Shown here: positions 1 through 11,377 of the stretch, piece after piece
How the letters are laid out: each line of letters opens with the position of its first letter
How positions within the stretch are numbered: position 1 is the stretch's first letter
Assembly (NCBI GenBank): GCA_032718565.1
Contig: JAVGVS010000298.1
Location: 1 to 64,000 of the forward strand
Length of the DNA stretch: 64,000 bases
Reading direction: 5' to 3'
Origin: Distichodus sexfasciatus
Lineage: Eukaryota > Chordata > Actinopteri > Characiformes > Distichodontidae
The notes under the pieces: model-generated
Told to the model about the DNA's origin: nothing
What the model saw: the letters and a program-made list of their open reading frames with translations, nothing else
Database searches by the model: none
Position numbers and translations under genes: made by a program

Positions 1-263
1 AAATAAAGTAGCCACAGTGGCAGTAAATCAGAGGTCAAAATTAGCAGAAAGCTCTCTAGCCTAGTCTGCCAAGCAGCACGCCATCACTGATCGACTTACA
101 GTTTAAGCTGCATAACTTTATTTAACATTTTTAGCATCCCCTATTGTTCAAAAAATAAAAAATAAAATAATAATAATAATAACAACAGGGTTTCATTTCA
201 TGCTTGGACCCCTCATAACGAACACACAAATTCCATTTGGCTACAGTTACTTTAATCCCGCAG

Positions 264-531
264 ACTGAATGTACTACAGTTGAAGAGGCGATTCGTTCAG
301 GTCATGACTGTTCCGGTGATGGGACTTTGGACATTTCTGAACATTTTGGCTTGGATCTGTGTCTGGTCGTTACTGTATTATCAGCATCTCCAAGCTTTTT
401 TCACAGCCGTTTTTGGCCCAGAGGTCCTGGACTGCGATACACTTTGCATAACTGTGTCGACAGAGCACAGCGGAACATTTTCACCACAGCCAGAGTCAAC
501 ACAGACACCTCATCCAACACAAAATGTTTAA
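264..531 (+). CDS. possible terminal coding exon, unidentified membrane protein
   Basis: After a plausible acceptor (TTTAATCCCGCAG, ending at 263) the frame is open for 88 codons to TAA at 529-531. It reads LNVLQLKRRFVQVMTVP, then a hydrophobic segment MGLWTFLNILAWICVWSLL, then YYQHLQAFFTAVFG and a polar tail ending PHPTQNV. A basic run before one hydrophobic helix suggests a membrane anchor near a C-terminus. I do not recognise the protein. A second frame (237-599) is also open, and no upstream exon is visible in the window, so this could be chance or a gene whose 5' part lies to the left. Confidence 0.3.
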
Positions 532-599
532 AAATGCTGCAAAATAACAGTAATAGTAAATTAATAATAATAATAATAATAATGTTGAAAATAGTTTAA

Positions 600-1425
600 A
601 AAGTAATATCAGTAAAAAATAGTTAAGTACAGTAAAGTTTCATTAATACCAATAATTACGAATATTATAATAGTTTCTTTTTGAAAAAGTTACATTAGTA
701 AGAACTGACCTTTTTGGGATGTCTTATAACACGGTTAAGTGGAATATTCTGAAAATACAAAAATAGTTTCAATTTTTTCTACTTGTAATAAGTGGATTTT
801 TCCCCTGATACAAGAACGGTTTCCAGAGCAAGTAAAAAGGTGGATGAGAGTGGTGAATGGAGTCTGATTTACAAAGAAACCCACAGACTGAGATGAGGCT
901 GGTGTCCGAGTGTGTGAATGAATGGAACTTTTTAGGGAGATGGTTTGGTCATCTCATACTTTTATATTAAAGTTTTAGAGTTAGTTTTGACCAATCTGGA
1001 GCCGGACAATATATAATTTTATACCATATTTCATGTGTGCATGAGCAATAAACCGAAAATTAATCAAAAACTGACATTCAGAACTTCTAATCAACATATT
1101 CTTGTGGTATTTTTCAAAATTCTATTAACACAAAACCTGAATTTTGTTAATACTTTCCCCAGAGGGGGATCATGTAAAAATCCTACTACTACCTGTTCTC
1201 ATGTGACTCTTTCATACGATTATTTTAAAATAACAAACATATACAATCTTTCATCAGCAAAAAATACCCCAGCTTTAACAGTTGAACATATTTACAGTAC
1301 AAACCTTGTTAGTGAACTATGAAGGCAACAAACAAAGAAAAACCAAAATAATCGATCATTAATCAATATCGATGTAAAATGTTCAATAAATTATGATATT
1401 GATCTAAGGTGATATCGCCCAGCCC
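600..1425. other. AT-rich DNA, nothing recognised
   Basis: I see no gene. At 1,340-1,430 a TCAATATCGATG...GATATCGCCCAGCCCT sequence is the end of a hAT-type repeat of the AGGGCTGGGCGATATC class. Confidence 0.4.
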
Positions 1426-1529
1426 TGAGTGCAATACATCATATAAAGTGTGAGTGCAATAATCACATCTCAGGATGAGTAAATTAAAATAAATTTAAAA
1501 TCAAAACTAACTTATATAACTAACTCAGG

Positions 1530-1943
1530 GCTGGACGATACAAACTCAAATCAATATTACGATAAAATTATGATTTTACCTTGAACAAAATTAATTTACT
1601 TTTTTAGTTTTTTCAGTTTGCACTGAAAATGCACATCTTATCTTTGTCATTTTTTAAATAACTGAGGAAAACATGTGATATGTTTTTATGAGCACATTAC
1701 AAGAAGACATTCTGGTGCAAATTTTAATCTGAACGGAACTATGAAATAATTTTTAAAAATTGCCCCACATTTGCCAAAGTTATAGACAAAAGTACAGAGT
1801 AGGGCTGATCGATATAACTCAAAAGTCAAATCATGATATTTTTGTCCTGCTCAAAAAAGATGTGACATTTAATTATATTTAACTATTTGTATTTCATTGT
1901 ACACACTATATACAGTATATTTATATACACACATATGTATATG

Positions 1944-1977
<34 letters not shown>

Positions 1978-2140
1978 TAAAACAGCAAGAACAAGCAACT
2001 ACAAATTTTGTGCAAGTCTATCAACTGCTTTTGACTGTAAAGATGCTCAGCAAGAGACGGGCCTTCAGTCAATACATTGCGATAATTTTATTTTCAAAAT
2101 ATCCATTAACCATATTGTCCACAAAATATCATTAATGTGA
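1530..2140. mobile_element. decayed hAT-type ends with (CA)n
   Basis: CAGGGCTGGACGATACAAAC at 1,528 and AGGGCTGATCGATATAAC at 1,802 are typical fish hAT termini, but partners and target duplications are not resolved. An (AC)n run lies at 1,945-1,975. Confidence 0.4.
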
Positions 2141-2204
2141 CACTCAGTATATATCTATCGACAACCTACTGTACAAGTTCCCTTTTCTGGACTCACAGCG
2201 CTGG

Positions 2205-2310
2205 TTTCTTGCACATGGATTAAGTCTAGTCTTGGACTAAGTTGTAGTAGCAATGGAGATTTAGCATTCAAACTCAAAGCTAGTCCAGGACTAGACCTAC
2301 TCCTCGACTG
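2205..2310. mobile_element. small MITE-like inverted repeat
   Basis: TAAGTCTAGTCTTGGACTAA and AGCTAGTCCAGGACTAGACC form imperfect inverted arms about 50 bp apart, resembling a fish repeat with GTCCTGGACTA motifs. Confidence 0.4.
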
Positions 2311-2559
2311 GGAAATTGGTCCACAATGTATATCGCAAAATATATATCTTGCAATGCCAATTTCTTTTTAAATATCATTTGGCCTAAGAGTTTACAGCAA
2401 CTCAGTGTGCAGTTTGAGAGCCAGAAAACTGGACATGACACAGGTGGAGAGTTGAAAAGAAATTGAACCGGACTCACAGCGGGGAGGAGCTCACTCCACG
2501 GGTCAGGATGACTGTACACATGCGTTTAAGTGCCTTTGTGTGTGTGCGCACACTTTTTG

Positions 2560-2720
2560 GACACTTTTGTATATTAGGATTGTTTACATTTTATAAAAAA
2601 TGTCCATGTTTTATTAAAACTTAAAGAGGTAAAAGATCTGCTTTTGGTTACTGAGGTTAGGGTTAAGGTCAATAAGGGAGTCAACTTCACAAAGACAGTA
2701 ACACAAGTGTGTGTCCTGTG
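2560..2720 (-). repeat. family D repeat (GGTTAGGGTTAAGG type), copy 1
   Basis: AGAGGTAAAAGATCTGCTTT, then TTACTGAGGTTAGGG, matches the reverse strand of 45,578-45,830. A third copy is at 25,735-25,850. The TTAGGG-like words are internal to this interspersed repeat, not telomeric. Confidence 0.6.
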
Positions 2721-3115
2721 TGTGTTCCTGCATTCCGCAGCGGTTCAGGCAACGTGACCCTCTCCAGCATATCAAAGGTTACACTGCTTGTTGTTTTCAC
2801 CAAATTTTTCCTTATCACAGATTCATCTAAAACCACAGCCACAACTCGCACTCTCAAACACAGGAAATGAGCTAAAATAATAAATCACACCATGAGTCAG
2901 CCATCAGCCTCGCTCAGCAGCCTACGTCTATTCCTGACGTACCTGCAACGGTTGGGTTCAGAAATGGCAAACTGAACCCAGCCTCAATTTGAAGTCCGAA
3001 ATAAAAGACTGCTGTCATTTGAGGAATGTCAGAGAGACGGCAGGATATCAACATGAAAATGAGAAAGGGGGAAAACATGAAATGAAAAATCCACTGGTGC
3101 TTATGAGCATTAATT

Positions 3116-3797
3116 AGTGGTGCTTGCGAAGCGAAGCACTACTATTGTTATCTCACAGGCTTATTATTATTAGTGGTGCTTGCGAAGCGAAGCACTACTA
3201 TTGTTATCTCTCAGGCTTTTTTTTTTTCTTATTCTTCTTCCGTATAAAAGTTCGGCGCGTAACTAGTCCCGCATGACGTTTAGCTGATTAGCATGTTGCC
3301 AGGATTATGCTAACTATATTAGCATGTTGTTAGCAACATCATTAGAATGTCTCTAACATGATGCTAGAGTGATTAGCATGTTGCTAGCATGACGTTTAGC
3401 TGATTAGCATGTTGCTAGCATTATGCTAACTATATTAGCATGTTGCTAGCAACTTCATTAGAATGTCTCTAACATGATGCTAGAGTGCTTAGCATGTTGC
3501 TAGCATGACGTTTAGCTGATTAGCATGTTGCTAGCATTATGCTAACTATATTAGCATGTTGCTAGCAACAGCTTTAGAATGTCGCTATCATGATGCTAGA
3601 GTGCTTAGCATGTTGCTAGCATTATGCTGACTATATTAGCATTTTGCTCTTAACATGATTACCAATATGAATAGAAGCAATATTGTCTTATTGTCATATC
3701 ACTGCTATACCAGCAGTTTAAATGTTGTTTTTCACAGAGAACTGAAGGAAACATTGCAATATTGAGGCCCAAGTTTTGCCACGGCAAGCACCACTCA
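3116..3797 (+). mobile_element. MITE with AGTGGTGCTTGC ends enclosing a tandem array
   Basis: The left end AGTGGTGCTTGCGAAGCGAA is present twice (3,116 and 3,172), and the right end GGCAAGCACCACT closes the element. The terminal sequence can fold (GTGCTT...AAGCAC). The interior (about 3,270-3,650) is an array of units of roughly 117 bp rich in TTAGCATGTTGCTAGCA, with at least three copies. The family appears to be a common fish repeat. Confidence 0.65.
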
Positions 3798-4049
3798 CAT
3801 TTTCTTCAGAAAATGTACCTCTCTAGTTTTGTACTATTTTATCTCAATAATGTGAGTCAAAAAAGTTGCTCTGTAGCTTTGCTCATACATTGGCAAATGT
3901 TGACTGATTTTCAGAATTCTTTTACGGCTGCATTCGGAATTACATTTGCAACAAAGTGATTATTATATCAGCACACTTCAAACGAGGAATGCACTGATCT
4001 GATAGACCAATAACGACTCAAATACCTGGACCGGGTCTCACTGGCATTG

Positions 4050-4696
4050 GGACGATCTAATGTTAGTTGCTAATGTGCATTATGTTAGGTGCTAATATTA
4101 ATTATGTTAGTTGCTAATATTAACTATGTTAGTTGCTAATGTGCACTATGTTAGTTGCTAATATTATGTTAGTTGCTAATATTATGTTAGTTGCTAATAT
4201 TAACTATGTTAGTTGCTAATATTATGTTAGTTGCTAATATTAAATATGTTAGTTGCTAATGTACACTATGTTAGTTGCTAATGTGCCCTATGTTAGCTGC
4301 TAATATTAACTATGTTAGTTGCTAATATGCACTATGTTAGCTGCTAATATTAACTATGTTAGCTGCTAATATTAACTATGTTAGTTTGCTAATGTACCCT
4401 ATGTTAGCTGCTAATATTAACTATGTTAGTTGCTAATATGCACTATGTTAGCTGCTAATATTAACTATGTTAGTTGCTAATGTACACTATGTTAGTTGCT
4501 AATGTGCACTATATTAGCTGCTAATAATAACTATGTTAGTTGCTAATATTAACTATGTTAGCTGCTAATGTGCACTATGTTAGCTGCTAATATTAACTAT
4601 GTTAGTTGTTAATGTACACTATGTTAGCTGCTAATATTAACTATGTTAGTTGCTAATGTACACTATGTTAGCTGCTAATATTAACTATGTTAGTTG
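4050..4696 (+). repeat. 22-bp minisatellite, locus 1
   Basis: Some 28 diverged units of the type ATGTTAGTTGCTAATGTGCA or ATGTTAGTTGCTAATATTAA. The array is cut by the LINE at 4,697 and resumes for about 1.5 units at 7,466. The same unit in the reverse orientation makes the array at 23,825-24,310. Confidence 0.9.
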
Positions 4697-4820
4697 TGAG
4701 AGGTCAGGTGATATCGGCCTAGGAGACAGTTGTGTTTTTGGGAGCTCCGTAAACGCCCGTAAAATATTTAATATCTTCCATTAAGACACGGTTCTTATTT
4801 TCTAATGTCAGTACAGTAGT

Positions 4821-5269
4821 ATGTCTCTTGAACATTTCTGGATGAAACAATGTCAAACAATGCCACCAACCAAGAAAAATAAAAGCAAACTGCGACAGCA
4901 AAATATCGACGGCTTTGCTACTTCATTAGCCCAACTTGGCTCCGAGCATGAGGAAGACGATGGCAGTGATATGGAGTTGGAGCCTGGACTTGCTAAAGCA
5001 CTTGATCTGATGACAAATAAATTAATGACGGCTATTAATTCGACCCTTTGGCTAAAACGGTTCTTTCCCATACTAACGAACTGAAGAGGGCCAACGATCG
5101 ATTGGACGAGGTGGAGGCTAGGACGCTACATTTGGAAACTTTTAGCGAACCCCAAAATGCTAAAGTGCTAGCCTTGGAGAAAGAGTTTAATGAAGCCAAA
5201 CAACGTCTCAGAGAAGTTGGTGTGGAATATGCCATGTTTTTCCCCACAAAGCTGCAGGTGTCCTGGTGA
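4821..5269 (+). pseudogene. LINE ORF1 remnant (coiled-coil RNA-binding protein)
   Basis: Two overlapping frames together give an L1-type ORF1 start. The first is MPPTKKNKSKLRQQNIDGFA followed by an acidic region. A frameshift near 5,040 leads to LAKTVLSHTNELKRANDRL, then DEVEARTLHLE, a heptad-rich coiled coil. The central RRM is absent: the coiled coil runs straight into GVEYAMFFPTKLQV, which resembles the C-terminal domain. The frame then stops. It is a decayed, internally deleted copy. Confidence 0.65.
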
Positions 5270-5689
5270 CCTGGCCCCTGCTAAAATCTGGTTTGAAAGA
5301 TTATACTGATTTGGTGGTTTTTCTGTATCATATGTACAGTGTTACTTAAATGATGACTATCATACTGTTACTGACAAATATTTAGTTTGTATTATTTTAT
5401 CTACTTAGTATACAGGTGTGTATGTGGGTTAACCCTTATCAACTCGGCTATGTCACTTGCTTTGGTTGTTTTTGCACTGTTATTTGTACTTGGTAAAAGT
5501 ATGTTTCTTACATGTGCATCACAGAATAGCGCTCCCTTTGTAATCTGGGGAAGGACCCCCCCACACTTATTAGGGGGCCATGAGTGGAACCACTGTGTGG
5601 AACCCTATTGGAATCGTGCTGATTTATTTATTTATTTATCTATTTTAAATTTTTCTGCCTCAAAACACGTTGTGGAGAAAAAACTGTAA

Positions 5690-6140
5690 GACCCACAGCT
5701 TTGAAATTTGGCTGTTAGGTCACAAACCCCACCCACTACTCAGGCAAAAAAAATTGCAGAACTCTGCCAGTTGGTGGCGCTATAATAAGCTATTTTGCGT
5801 TTTGCCTAATAACTTTTGAACTTTTGAAGCCATATTGGATTTCTCGCTAATTTGCATAATATGCAAAACCATCTCTTGCGAACTATTCCCTGGATTTTGC
5901 AACTGGTATCATTTGAATCCCAAGACATACAAATAAATGTGCTTGGCTTGGCATAGGACTGCAACGCCACACACTGAGTGTCATAGAAATCCGGCTCTGG
6001 GTGGGCTACAGCTTTGAAATTTGGCAGGTAGGTCTGGTACCCCACCCACTACTCAGGCAAAAAAAATTGCACCACTCTGCCAGTTGGTGGCGCTATAATA
6101 AGCTATTTTGCGGTTTGCCTAATAAGCTTTGAACCACAGC
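5690..6140 (+). repeat. duplicated repeat with TTGGTGGCGCTATAATAAGC
   Basis: Two copies (5,697-5,830 and 6,007-6,132) share CAGCTTTGAAATTTGGC, then ACCCCACCCACTACTCAGGC, and the CCAGTTGGTGGCGCTATAA block. They lie inside the LINE relic and look like a secondary insertion. Confidence 0.6.
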
Positions 6141-6459
6141 ACCCTAGATAAAAGGATGAAACGTGTCATTTTTCAACGTCTGTCCACTTCGATTCGTCAA
6201 AAACTGATAAAGCTGCAAACTGCATGGCCCCCGTAATCACTGCTTGCAGTTATGTTTTTTCTTTTGCTTTAATGTTCTCTACCTTTTGTGTTTGTGTTCT
6301 TATGCTCAGTACTGGCCTGTTACATGACATATATCGTTATATTAATACAATTAGATGTGTTAAACACCTTGAAAACTTGGCAGTTCAGAATAGGATGCAT
6401 GAAGGTATATATTTTCTTTTCACATACATTATGGGAAAATAGCTTATCAAAGTGCAAAT

Positions 6460-6900
6460 AAATGGTGGAGCTCGTGCCCCCAGTGACGGTTACGTAGGAA
6501 CTGAAGGAAGCCTCCGTGGGGGAAACCGAAAGAGCGCCGTCTGCAGCTCCAAAACCCGCAAGGCGAACAGAGGCGATCCAGGCGCAGCGAAAACGAGAGC
6601 TGCCTGACCGGAGCGGGGAAAGCTCACTGGGGAACACGAGCCTGAGGAGAAAGAGAGGAAACAAATGCGAGCAACACGTCCAAAGTCCAAACCGAAACTA
6701 AAAGTCCAACCGAGGTCCGAAGCGAAAGCAAGTCCTGAGACTCCGGAGGGAGAGAGAGAAAGCTGGAGCGGGGAAAATAAGCCAATGTTCAAACAACACA
6801 CGAAATTGCACGGTGTGAAATTAGGGTGAAAGAACCAAAGAGTAACTGAGCCGACCGGTTTAAATGAGCTAAAACAAAGGCTAACTAGTGAGTAAAAGTT
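6460..6900. other. GC-richer block of unknown origin inside the LINE relic
   Basis: A compositional island beginning GTGGAGCTCGTGCCCCCAGT with many purine runs. Both strands are open for 60-100 codons, which reflects composition rather than coding. It could be a LINE 5' UTR or an inserted element. Confidence 0.35.
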
Positions 6901-6904
6901 TCAG

Positions 6905-7294
6905 TTGGGACCTATACTCACTATAATAGAAGCATATTGGATGGATATTTTGCAAGACTTGAGACTGATATTTAATGCGACTTTACAGATGAATCCATTA
7001 TCTTTGCTTTCGGGTCAGCCAAGCCTAGATGTGACCATTAAGGCCAGTTCTGGCAGGCTGTATGACATCTTAGGATATGCTGCAAGAAAGAATATTTTTG
7101 AGTCATGGAAAAAAGCAAAGATAATGGATTCTAAAGCAAATTGGCATAGGATAATTATGGAGTTCTTTTCTCTAGAATACTTGACCTGTTTGCTTCACTC
7201 TTCAAAAGGGCAATTTATGAAGATTTGGGCTGCATTTCTTCAGTTTTCAAATTCAACAGTGACTTCACTACTTTCAAGTATTACTTTGGACTAA
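6905..7294 (+). pseudogene. LINE ORF2 C-terminal remnant
   Basis: A 129-codon frame with the features of the end of L1-type ORF2: LYDILGYAARKNIFESWKKA, then WHRIIMEFFSLEYLTCLLHS and FMKIWAAFLQF. The A/R-rich helix and the EYLTCxLH...IWxxFL pattern are typical of fish L1 ORF2 ends. It is followed by about 150 nt of 3' UTR and an A-rich tail. The catalytic reverse-transcriptase region is not present. Confidence 0.65.
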
Positions 7295-7860
7295 TTATGG
7301 ACCCCACTTTTTGTACCCTATTGTAATAACTTTGTGCCGTTATTACGTCTTTGCCATTATTATCTATGCTGACGACATAGACCAATGTTGTGCTGAGCTG
7401 TTTGTTGTTATTGTTTGTTTTAAAATAACAAAATTCAATAAATATACATGAAAAAAACAAAACAAAACTATGTTAGTTGCTAATGTGCACTGTGTTAGCT
7501 TGGTGTGGTGGGCAGTATAATCATAAAATTTAATGCAAACTTTATTCTGAATGCATTACTGAAGGAATTCTGAAAATCATTTAATATTGTGCCAAAGTAC
7601 AGAGCTCCACTTTTCATTCACAGTGTAGGTAATCTTGTCTGCCTCCAAAAAATGAAGCCATTTTCTGCTCTACAAACCTATCCACCTTCATCCTTACACT
7701 TAGATGGAAAAGCAGCAGAGGTTATGATGAATTTATGCCGTTAAAGTCGAATATTATGAGGAAAACTCTGATAAGCTACAGCGCTGATGAGCCGCTTGAA
7801 CAGACATGAGAAAATTAATGCAAAAACATGCCCTGGCCATCACACTCCTAAACCTGAATT

Positions 7861-8191
7861 TCCATCATCATCATTTCCCGCCATGATTATCATCAACATT
7901 ACCATTACTATCATTATCATAATCATCATCATCACCATCAACATCATTATCACCACCACTACCATTATCATCACCATCATGACCATCATCATCATTGTCA
8001 ATATCATCGTCATCATCTTCAACATTATCATCACAATCATCATCACCACCACCACAATCATCATTATCACCATTACCATCATCATAATCATCATTACTAT
8101 CATGATGTTCAACATCATCATCACCACCATCACCATCACTGTCATCACCATTGTTGTCATTATCATCACCGTCATCATCACCACCCATTGA

Positions 8192-8229
<38 letters not shown>

Positions 8230-8324
8230 CTACCACCATAACTATCATCATCATCTTCACCATCATCACCAACACCATAACCATCATCATCATCATCACC
8301 ACCACCACCACAACCATCATCGTT
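7861..8324 (+). repeat. degenerate (ATC)n / (ATT)n trinucleotide tract
   Basis: About 460 bp of imperfect CAT/CAC/ATT triplets. Open frames on both strands encode only I/T/M/D homopolymers and are artefacts of the repeat. Confidence 0.95.
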
Positions 8325-8614
8325 CTGCTTTCTTTTCTGCACATCCTACACGTGCCTCATGTTTAAACTGATACTTTAACCTTCACTTGTTATTAATTTA
8401 GCGTCAGTATTGTTTGTAATATCTGTACATAATGACATTAAAATAAAGCTGAAGCTGGTGAAAAATTCTACATTCTTGAAGTCCATTTTCTCATATTTAA
8501 ACAGATCAATTCTACCGTCAACTGGAGAAAATGGCTTTGGAGATTTTCAAAACCAACGGCACCGCGGCACCCAGACAGGAGCTGTCATTATAGTGAGCCA
8601 CCAGCCTTCAGTTA

Positions 8615-9240
8615 AACACTGTGTGTGTGTGTGTGTGTGTGTGTGAGAGATCTGGAGTTGTGCCATGGTAAAGTAGCCGAGGTAAAGGTGAAAGGGCAGA
8701 GTGCCAACTCTGTTAATGAGACAGCATTTAAAACACAATGTTCACAGACACACACTGGCCCGACTCAACACACACAAGTTAGTCTCCACCCAACACACAC
8801 ACACACACACACACACACTCCACTTTTACCAAGCAGGTGCAGTGATGTCAGTTTTCTTTATTTATTCTCATTTTTCTTCTCAATCATTTTCCAAACAGAA
8901 GAGCAACTGCTTTTAATATTGCAGCAGCGATGGAGCAAAGCCAAGAGCACATACCACTGCTGAACACGGGGTCAAGGACAAGATGACCCCGCCCACACAC
9001 ACGCATGCACGCACACACACGCACACACACACACACAAGAAGTGCCTCCCGTCCTAATACGGTTTCCTTAAATTCCCAAGCAGCTTCAAATTCCTCTTTG
9101 TAATGTACAAAACCCAATTTACTGTTTAATAAATTTCGGCCTATTAAAATGAAGAGTAGCTTCACTACTACTACACACAAACACATACACACACACAATA
9201 ACACAAACACACACCGCTTTCCCACGTTCACACGTAACCC
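8615..9240. repeat. cluster of (GT)n and (CA)n microsatellites
   Basis: Runs at 8,620-8,645 (GT), 8,793-8,818 (CA), 8,994-9,038 (CA, impure) and 9,170-9,215 (CA). There is no gene between them. Confidence 0.9.
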
Positions 9241-9444
9241 TGCCCACTGCTTGGCGTCATTCAACTCCATTTAATTAAGACTTGAGAAAACCCTGGTCTC
9301 TTTCTAGAGGAGTGAATGAAAGAGGAGAAAATCTGCCTTGTGGTGACGCGGGACGGGATGGAGGACGAGGACAAGGAGACGAGGAGAGAGGAGAGTTTCA
9401 AATGAGCTTGGTGTTTGTAAAATTCTACATTTTCTCTCTTTTTT

Positions 9445-9530
9445 TGCAAATATCGGTTATTGGCCTCGTTAACTAGCAATAATCAGTATCGATATCAGCC
9501 CTAAAAACAAATATCGCTCGACCTCTAGCA
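9445..9530 (+). mobile_element. fragment of family F hAT (3' end)
   Basis: AAATATCGGTTATTGGCC, then AGCAATAATCAGTATCG, ending CGCTCGACCTCTA. It matches the end of the element at 27,782-28,150; other fragments are at 29,545-29,627 and 50,598-50,665. Confidence 0.55.
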
Positions 9531-9904
9531 CAATTTTCAAGTTTTCCTAAAGTTAGGGATCATAATAATATTGTGATAATGGATTATAAAGCTCATCTTA
9601 AGATGGCTAGACTTATATTTAATCTACTAACTTTAACCTAATCCTAACCAAAATCATACCCTAATCCCAACCCCGGTGTTAATGCGGATTGTGGAGGTGA
9701 TGAGGAGAGCTGGTGTGTGGAAGTTTGGCTGAATCTCATCTTTCTTCATATGGCTGTGTTTTCACCCGTGGTTATTTTATTGAGCGTGTTATGGGTGTGA
9801 GCACAGGCCTAAATAAAAGTTACTAAAAAGTTAATTTTATGACAGATTGGAGCAGAACTGACATTACAGAAATGCTCTGGTCCCTAACAAAAAAGTTAAG
9901 CTTC

Positions 9905-10135
9905 TGGCAAACTTGAAAATTGTCACCAAATGTTTACAAGTTTGTTATTACTGGCAAATTGTTTTGGCAAATCACTGGCAAATGCATTTACCACTAGTGG
10001 AAATTTGTCATTGTTGGCAGAACGTTGCCGCAAATTTGTCAGCAGTGGCTGATAATGGCAAACTTGTGGCAACATATTCCGGCAAACTCCACTGTTTGCC
10101 ACAAAATAAGCATAAGTTTGCCACAAACATTGTTT
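9905..10135. mobile_element. MITE-like block built from GGCAAA / TTTGCC words
   Basis: The left end is GGCAAACTTGAAAATTG and the right end CATAAGTTTGCCACAAAC, in inverted arrangement. The interior repeats GGCAAAT, TTTGCCA and TTGGCAG in both orientations over 230 bp, so the single strand can fold extensively. Confidence 0.5.
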
Positions 10136-10589
10136 TTGTAGAGGGTGGTGTTAACTTCTCCTCCCAATCTACAGGGAAACCCGTTTTACAGCTGCAAGTG
10201 CTAGAAGATTAATCGAAATTCGGAACCTCTAATCTGTGTAAACCCTGCCCAAGAAGTAAAAAAATTCAAAACGCTGCCAACAATAAAAAGAAAGCAGCAG
10301 CAGGAACACAGTCAGTAAAAGAATAAAGAGACTTTGAATAATGTCCTGGTTTGTAAAACAGTGTCAATACATTTCAAAAACAATAAATAAACATTACAAT
10401 ATATCAAAAAATGATTACCAGCAATTATCATGTTCTTAATCAATCCTAATGACGGCCTTTTTTGCAAGATATTCATCATCTGAACTGTGTTTGTGGAAGA
10501 TTCTTGTTTACATTCAACACACAAGAATTGCCGCAACTCAAAGTGAAACTACAACATAGAAACACCAAACAAAGAACTAATAAAGTTAT

Positions 10590-10960
10590 AAAGCTGAGGG
10601 TAGGGCTGCACAACTGATGGAAAATCAACCCAAACCTTTCAGAACCTCAAATCAACATAATCTTGCCCATGATTATTATTTCCGTTATTAAAAAAATTCT
10701 GTTAATACCCGCCGTCCCCCTTAAAGACATACTGCCGTGTGTGTTGTCACATGACTCCGCCACGTCCAGGCTGCCGCTACTGTGCAGTTCCTCCGGGATT
10801 TCACAGGCCTTTTTGAGATTGTTGAGTCCTAAAATGCCTTTTTTTTTTGCGACAGCTTTTCTAAAAAATTGCAGTGTTTTTAGGCATTTTGTTGCAATAA
10901 AATTGCGGAAGCAAATCAAGTTGCGGAAAAATGTGTGATTTTGTCCCCCTTTATAATGAT
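10590..10960. mobile_element. decayed hAT-type repeat
   Basis: Starts GTAGGGCTGCACAACTGATG, a common fish hAT terminus. It includes a GTTGCGGAAAAATGTG... segment with related wording near 58,400-58,510. Right end not certain. Confidence 0.4.
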
Positions 10961-11377
10961 TCTTTAACAATAATTAAAATGAAGAGAAAAAACATGTTTT
11001 TGTTAATTAACCATTAATCAATTATTTTTGAAGGTAAAAGTGAGGCGCTAATCACACGTTTCCTTCTACACTTAACAAGGAAGACCCTCATTACCCTTCA
11101 CATTTCCGACTCAATGTTCAAAATGCACATAATAACAGCCAGAAAAGGCGAATCACGTCAACGCTTCTTGTTGGCTTCCAGTTAAAAGACAGAACCGAAT
11201 TCTGACTATTACTGACTGTTTTGAAGTCTAAATATATCTCAGAAATATCTGGTGAATAGAAAGATTTCTCAGACCTGCAGGAGTGGCTTTTCTGCACTTG
11301 ACTGCTGCAGCAACATTTGTACCTATTAAATGAATAACTAAAACTGCTCATTTTCATTTTCCACTCCTACCTTAGAG

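Larger units (their letters stand above)
4697..7465 (+). mobile_element. L1-type LINE relic, internally deleted, inserted in the minisatellite
   Basis: The element starts abruptly inside the 22-bp array, ends in an A-rich tail (7,450-7,467), and the array resumes afterwards. AACTATGTTAGTTG flanks both sides, but that is also one array unit, so it cannot prove a target duplication. It holds an ORF1 remnant and the C-terminal end of an ORF2. The endonuclease and nearly all of the reverse transcriptase are missing. Other repeats occupy about 5,690-6,140. Confidence 0.75.

Noticed and set aside
6320..6801. Minus-strand frames of 103-114 codons rich in S/L/F
   Set aside because: They arise from purine-rich composition on the other strand, with no motif.
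7787..8344. Open frames of 114-157 codons on both strands
   Set aside because: They are translations of a degenerate ATC/ATT triplet repeat (poly I/T, M/V, D).
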